This document shows, one piece after another, positions 57,805-64,000 of a DNA stretch of 64,000 bases. This stretch comes from Begonia masoniana (lineage: Eukaryota > Streptophyta > Magnoliopsida > Cucurbitales > Begoniaceae). The notes under the pieces were generated by a model, which had not been told where the DNA came from, ran no database searches, and was given only the letters and a program-made list of their open reading frames with translations. Made by a program: the position numbers and the translations under genes. Each line of letters starts with the position of its first letter. Position 1 is the first letter of the stretch. Location of the stretch: contig CM039502.1 in assembly GCA_022432975.1 (NCBI GenBank), positions 72,993,497-73,057,496 on the forward strand, in the 5' to 3' direction.

Positions 57805-60452
57805 TGTAACGCCCCCGAACCCACCCTGGCTCGGTGTGCTACATTGTTAACCAATCCCACGCTAAAACATAATTTAAGATAAAACTGACACAGCGGAATG
57901 TAAATCTAAGTCTCCCAAAGCTCTCTCTCATGTCATACATAACTGCCTAGATTTACTGATTTCCCTTAATTCTAACCGTTGAATACCACAGCATCTTCAC
58001 TAAAAATTTTGACAAAGTAACGCTTGAAAAAGGCGCCTCCAAAATGCTAGGTACCTGCAAACGAATAAATCCCAACCAATCCAGAATATTCTTACACAAT
58101 TATCCACTCAACTATCCAGCATACGAAATCTCCATATAACAGTAAAGAAAAATTATATTACTAACATTCCTAAGTGAAGAAAATTCACAGTATAGGGCGA
58201 CGCACCACCCTTAACTATGACTATAAACAACTAAAACAAATAACTATACAATAACTCTCAAAACATCAACCAAAAAGAAAGTTACGCATTCACATTATTT
58301 CTACAAACAGACATTTACAATAAACTACCCAAAAAACAAAGCCCACATCCCCCGAAGACCATGGTCGAGACGCCCCAACAAGTACCCGCACCGGCATACC
58401 GCGTACCTCGCCGACTGCGTCCCAACCCTAGCTTTCCTCGTAGCTCTAACCTGTACTTCTGTCGTCACCTACACCACAGAACACACACACACACGTAAAC
58501 TTACGCTTAGCAAGTAAGGGATAACAAATATAAACAAGCACAATGCACACACAACAAATCGACTCAACACAACACAATCTCTCACACGTAACCCTAACAC
58601 ATGCAGTTTCTACTCGCTCAGTTGCTCTTGTTTTGTGTGCGTTTCGTTGCTCATTCAAGTAATTCATCACAAATGCCAAACCACAACTCTAGTAGTCCCT
58701 CGCAAGTACCACCTTAACGCGACTGGGAAACTCTACCAGAGTTCCTCGCAGGTGCTACCCTAACGCGACTGGGTGACTCAACTCTGCTAGTCCCCCTGCA
58801 GGTACCACCTTAACGCGACTAGGAAACTCCGCTAGAGTTCCTCGTAGGTGCTACCCTAACGCGACTGGGTGACTCTAACTCTGCTAGTCCTCCCGCAGGT
58901 ACCACCTTAACGCGACTAGGAAACTCCACTAGAGTTCCTCGCAGGTGCTACCCTAACGCGACTGGGTGACTCTAACACAACCACATTATGTTTCAACTCA
59001 CACCGCTCTTTACGTTTCAATCTCACCATTCAAAACCATGCTAAAATCCGTTCGTTTCGTAGTTTGAAAACAATGATGCATGTCCAGGCAATACTCAAAC
59101 ACCAAATGAAATAAACAACCAACAACAATCAAACAAAGCAATCAAACAACAAATAGCTTCCTACCGTTCCATGGTGTAGGCCCGAAGGCAACAAAACACA
59201 CGTCCACTACTTACCTGGTTGCTCTGTTTTCCCTAGCTCGCTTCTATCGATCAATTCCTTCGTTCGACGACCTAAATAACAAAAATTTAGCTTGATAAGT
59301 TCTCAATACAACCTAAGGAAATTTTCTATCTAAAACTAACAATACTTAAAACACATTTCTCTCACAAATCACCAAAACCCGATTTTTACACAATTTTGAC
59401 CGTCAAACTTCAAACGGTCATAACTTTCTCGTTTTTCAACGGATTTCGACGTGCCACCCCAATTCGGAAACCTCTACACGTCTACTATCCATTCAAACAC
59501 TCAAATTAACCAAACAACACACTTAGCCAATCCGAAATGCACAGACCAGAACCGGTTACACTTTTGTATAAAAACCGGTTTTGTGTAATTTAATTCCAAT
59601 CCATAATCTAATCACTCTAACCACCTAAACTAATGCATCCAACAATTAAATGATCAAAATAGGAAAGAAAACCAACATTGAAGCTCAATTTTCTGAGGTC
59701 ACACTTAGGGTTTTCCAAACCCTAAACAAATTCACCCAAAACCCACTAAAAACGCTTAAAAACTAACCCTAACCAACATTAAACTAAAACCCATTTATTT
59801 TTACCTCAAAAACCCTTGAAAACCTCTTGATGAAATGAAGAAATGAAGCTTCAATGGCTGCCAAGGAGAATCGTGGAGCAAGGGGAAGAAGATGATAAAA
59901 TTTGGTTCAATTTTGTCTTTTTAACCTAAAAGTTTTTCCACTTTTAATTTCCACCTAACAAGTTTTTAATTTTTACACTTAAACCCTCACTTTTTTCCTT
60001 CTCATTTCTTCCAACGTGATGGCTTCTTCTTTCACCCGTTTTCTATCATTTATTTCATAAATTGTTAAATTTCTATTGGTTATCAAAACTTTTGGCTTTT
60101 CAAAATTGTTTTGGTTTGAATTTTCAACCATTCTTTACTTACTTTTTGACTTTTCAACTATTCTATTTCCTTTTCTTCTCTTGACTTTTCCAACGTGAAT
60201 CAACAATTAAATCCCACTTTTTCTTCTATTTATTTCACACATTTTGCTTGAAATTTGATTGGTTTAAATACTTGGACTTTTCAAACCAAAAATTCTCAAC
60301 CAATCACAAGTAAGTTTGAATTGTCAAAGTCTTCCACCATACTTCATCCACTCCAATTTCATATTTAATTTCCTAATACAACTCTTGCTAATTGAATTTC
60401 CCATAACCCTTCTAAGGCTACACTCGTTACCAGAAAAATCTCGGGTGTTACA
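57805..60452 (-). mobile_element. 3' LTR (E) of a reverse-oriented Ty3-type element
   Basis: The plus strand starts TGTAACGCCCCCGAACCC and ends AATCTCGGGTGTTACA. The two flanks differ (gtcat against atcca), so this is not a solo LTR. Immediately to the right, the minus strand reads GACAAAATTTTTTTTTAAGG and then AGGATGGAT before the LTR, a polypurine tract at the position expected for a 3' LTR. Donor reverse complement is at about 59211-59217, acceptor at about 58469, and hairpin TAAAC-TTAC-GCTTA at 58496-58509. Confidence 0.82.
58690..58975. repeat. Tandem ~50-bp repeats in LTR E
   Basis: About six units alternate between CTCGCAGGTGCTACCCTAAC and GCAGGTACCACCTTAACGCG, each followed by a GACTGGG or GACTAGG phrase. 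They occupy the same relative place as the GTAGCACCCC blocks of LTRs A1 and C. Confidence 0.8.
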
Positions 60453-61033
60453 ATCCATCCTCCTTAAAAAAAAATTTTGTCCTCAAAATTTGAACTTAGT
60501 TAGTTCTCAACTTACTTACTCTAATCTACCCTCCTAACTTTTTTGGGTTGCAATACTAACTTAAACTACACTACCATCTCAATAATCTAACCGAAACAAA
60601 ATTCTACGTATCCAAAGTTCCCAAACTATAACTTCATATTTCACTACTTATAATCCATTGACTTTAACTACGCACTCGTTACCTATATTCTCAAACCCCT
60701 CAACTGTGTTCCAACTCTAGCTTTGTTACCCCAATTGAGTAATTACCTCCTAACTTTTTGGGTTGCAATACTAACTTAAACTACACTACAATCTCAATCA
60801 TCTAACCGAAACAAAATTCTCACGTATCCAAAGTTCCCAACTATACACTTCATATTTTCACTACTTATACATCCATTGACTTTAACTTACGCACTCGTTA
60901 CCTATATTCTCAAACCCCTCCAACTGTGTTTCCAACTCTAGCTTTGTTACCCCAATTGAGTAATCCTAAGAACTTAATGAGTACACTTCTTACTTAGGTT
61001 CTACTACCCTCCTAACGTCTGGGCTGCCTACTC
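60453..61033 (-). mobile_element. 3' internal end of the Ty3-type element, with a 216-bp duplication
   Basis: The minus-strand polypurine tract lies at 60453-60480. Beyond it, copy 1 (60530-60745) and copy 2 (60746-60966) are near identical, and a third start (CCTCCTAACGTCTGGG) follows near 61010. No readable protein remains. The two copies differ mostly by single-base gaps. Confidence 0.7.
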
Positions 61034-63019
61034 TGTAACGCCCCGAATTCTCTTAACCCGGTTTGTCACTCTTAAACCCGAATATTACAAAAAAAAAAAC
61101 TTGGGCCAAATTTAAAACTTCGTTAAAAATTCAAAACTTGAATTTGGACAAAACATGAAAACTTGCAGCGGAAATCGTTTAAACAAAAGTAAATTAAACA
61201 AACCATATTAAAATAATCGTTGGGAATATTAAGAAATAATCAGTTGAGAAGCAAAGGTTTAACTCGTAAAAAATTTAAAGATTTCAAAAGTCAATTTCAT
61301 CGACCGCTGAGCAAAGTCAACGAAAAGGGGGAAGGCTATTTGAAGACATCCACCGGTCACTAAACGACAAAGCGTAAGATTAGTCATCCGGTCACTAAAC
61401 GACAAAACATAAAATTTGTCTTCCGGTCACTAAACGACAAAACATAAGATTTGTCATCCGGTCACTAAACGACAAAATACGTCCTTCATCTACCGGTGAC
61501 GTCACCGAATGATCTCCTTCATCCGATCGACTTTACTCTACATCCACCAGTGACGTCAGTCGGATGATCTCCCTCATCCGGGCACTAGACGACAAACAAA
61601 ACACTTATATCATCCGACGAACAAAACACTCGACACCATTCGGTAGAAAAGAAACACAACACTATCTACAGAAAGGAATTTACTTGCTTCCCCAAGACCA
61701 TTCAGGAACGACTCAAGCCATGGTATGAATCAAACCCGATAAAAATCAACATTTAAAACTCAACAGATTACTAGTATCACTAAATCTCAAAACGTATTCA
61801 AAATGCTAAAATTTCTACTGTTATGAAAACTCGACATACTCAGACTAAACCATTATCAACTAAACTTCAACAACTGCTGACACCAGTTAACCCGCCTCAT
61901 CAGTTTACCAAGCCGAGACATGGATGTACTCCTCCACCACTTCTAATCATCTGTGCACTCAGGAAATTCACCTGCAGTATCCTCAACACCTACATCACAA
62001 AACTCATCTATTAGCCTAATGCTAAGTAAGTAAAGCAATAATGGAATGACAAGTTGAAACATGAAACCTAATTATGCAGTTTCTACTTTCTCATCTCAGT
62101 TGCGCATCGTTTGTCTACTGATCAGATCCCATGATTCCCTTGGGAGTGGGATCAACTCTCCCAATGTCTACATCCTCTTCATTAGTTAAGGGGTGGATGA
62201 GGTCCCTTAATAGCTGTTCTGATCCCTCAATTCCCTTGGGAGTGGGATCAACTCTCCCAATGTCATAAATCCTCTACATCAGTTAAGGGGTGGATTAGTT
62301 CCCTTAACCGCTAATGCGTTTCAATCTGTACTCGTCTTTCCATATGATATATGAAAATTCATTTTCGTATTCTTTCAAAAACATGATGCATAACATACAG
62401 AAAATACTCAAACATGCATAAACCTACTGTTTTGTGATGTAGGCCCGAAGGCACAGGCAGTACTTTACTTACTTGGTCTCCTGGAAAGAAAACTTGTTTG
62501 CAAGCTACTTCGGGTATTACTCGAACCTATAACCATGGACAGAGCATACATTAAATTTCCTCTAGCCTTCATCTCAAACCACTATAAATCTAAGGGAAAC
62601 TGTTTTGGAAACTCTAGTCATTGTGCATTCCCGATTTCAACTTAAATCGAAACTAACACTCGCTCACTGTTTTCTCCAAAACCTCAATATCATCCCTCCC
62701 ACCAATAATAGATACAATGTAACTAGAATAGAAGCAAAACTCACCAAGTTCGGAGGAAATCGCTGGAGAAGGTCGAAGGGGGTCTCCTATCGCGCTCTGC
62801 TAAGCTGAGGAGCTGAGAATGGGGAGGAAATGGAATAAAACAGTGGCGGCTACTTCGATAATAGTTTCCTTAAATACGTTATCCACCTTTAGATTTCTAA
62901 TTACCCTTATGCCCTTGCCTAGTCATCCACTAACCCTACATTTAATATTGCCATAAAAAAAAATTGTGTCATTAGTTTAAAAGGAATGGAGAAATGGTTT
63001 AACAGAACCGGGTATTACA
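61034..63019 (-). mobile_element. Solo LTR F (family of LTR B)
   Basis: On the plus strand it starts TGTAACGCCCCGAATTC and ends ACCGGGTATTACA, with the perfect duplication tactc (61029-61033 and 63020-63024). CCTACATCACAAAA at 61989-62002 is an exact reverse complement of 62431-62444. Hairpin TTAGC-CTAAT-GCTAA lies at 62011-62025. On the minus strand the donor reads CAA|GTAAGT. No coding sequence. Confidence 0.9.
61340..61640. repeat. Tandem CCGGTCACTAAACGACAAA repeats in LTR F
   Basis: Four units of about 43 bp carry CCGGTCACTAAACGACAAAA, followed by more diverged CCGGTGACGTCA / CATCCGATCGACT units. The position corresponds to the repeat block of LTR B. Confidence 0.8.
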
Positions 63020-63024
63020 TACTC

Positions 63025-64000
63025 AACTACGCTACTGCCCAAATCATCTATCGAGTGCCTCTAATTATCTCTTGGTAATAACAATTCCTACATCTCCAAA
63101 ATTTTGACTTCACCTAACTCTACCCTCCATGGCCTAAAGCATTCATCACTTAGACCCTTAAATCTCTCTAACTTAGTTCTCAACTCTAGCTTTTCCTCTA
63201 ACTACATTCACTTAATTATTTTTTCTAATCTCATATTCATCAACACTTACATACTATCTTAACCTCATTTCTCCTAAGATATCTTAATACCGTAACACTA
63301 AGAACTCAGTACATAAACATCTTACCCAAAATCCTTAAGCTTTAACTTCCTTTCTACTCGCCTAACATATCGTTCTATCTCTCACACCTAATTACCTCGA
63401 ACAATCATGATATTTCATTAATCACCCTAACACTATCCATGTATAGCTCTCACTACTTAAATTATTAACTATCATTTCAAAGTATATTATAAATTCTCAA
63501 ACTTATGATCACTAAACTCAATTTAGTCAACTACTACTTCAGTCAGCACCAAACACTCTCAAATCATGAGGTCTAAACTAACTCGTTCCCAACTTATTCC
63601 AATCCTCAAAGTATACTCACTCACATAAGACTAAAATCTGCCGAATAGACCTTTTATCTAAGTCCTCAATTTTAAAAATCCTTTCTATTTTACTATCCCA
63701 TTTCTTAATAATCTAAGCTTTCATACATCTCTCAAATTCAACTTATTTCCAAGTTCACTAACATCGTATACATCATTCTAACTATATCTCTCAATACCCA
63801 ATAGTTTGACCCTCTAATATCTCAAGGTCTAATAGCTTTCAACTTGAAATAAATTTCTTCCTATTTCTATCCTCGATCTAATTAATATGAACACTCCTAC
63901 ATGATTCCTCAGATTCCACAATCACCCTCTTACCTCAAACAATCACATCCTCTAAAAGTGATAATCACAATTTACTTAAACTAGACGCTCAAATACAATA
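63025..64000. other. G-poor non-coding continuation of the Ty3-type element
   Basis: No frame or protein is recognisable. The plus strand is very poor in G and rich in A, C and T, as in 60453-61033, suggesting the same 3' non-coding part of the reverse-oriented element. Its 5' part lies beyond the window. Confidence 0.45.

Noticed and set aside
61340..61640. CRISPR-like spaced repeats
   Set aside because: Units are contiguous and degenerate with no unique spacers, and the setting is a plant LTR.

Overview
This window is nuclear DNA of a flowering plant, almost certainly a eudicot. It has spliced genes with GT-AG introns, a cytosolic-type class I aldolase, a FACKEL-type sterol C-14 reductase, a U2AF35 splicing factor, a nuclear tRNA-Leu with a long variable arm, and dense nested plant LTR retrotransposons. 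I could not fix the family.

Layout. 1-4315 is AT-rich repeat debris with one MITE. 4321-9071 is a long solo LTR (A1) holding a second solo LTR (B). 9118-13671 is a decayed Copia element. 14457-30870 is one large composite. It is a Pack-MULE with 0.3 kb terminal inverted repeats and a 9-bp target duplication that captured part of a flavin-containing monooxygenase gene. Two Copia elements then entered it, and these were entered by solo LTRs G and H and by a 361-bp TRIM. 31717-32055 is a foldback MITE.

32855-45009 is the gene island. It holds three complete minus-strand genes: fructose-bisphosphate aldolase (3 exons, 358 aa), delta14-sterol reductase (13 exons, 369 aa) and U2AF35 (5 exons, 307 aa). 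A plus-strand tRNA-Leu(UAA) starts 135 bp from the U2AF35 start codon. The only sizeable insertion I see in these genes is a truncated LINE in a sterol reductase intron. 45010-48094 is AT-rich with a Helitron-like end and a perfect 29-bp hairpin.

48095-56641 is a three-level nest of solo LTRs (D inside A2 inside C), each junction marked by a 5-bp duplication. It contains minisatellite arrays that expanded in two places. 57420-57804 is a Copia stub. 57805-60452 is the 3' LTR of a reverse-oriented Ty3-type element. 60453-64000 is G-poor, apparently non-coding sequence to its right, interrupted by solo LTR F.

The main unusual signal is shared by all nine long LTRs (A1, A2, B, C, D, E, F, G, H). 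Each keeps a splice-donor-like GTAAGT, followed closely by CCTACAYCA. Several hundred bases later comes an acceptor-like site embedded in the complementary TGRTGTAGG. The two ends change together between copies, so the LTRs appear to carry a structured intron or leader closed by a long-range stem. A second small hairpin just before the acceptor also covaries.
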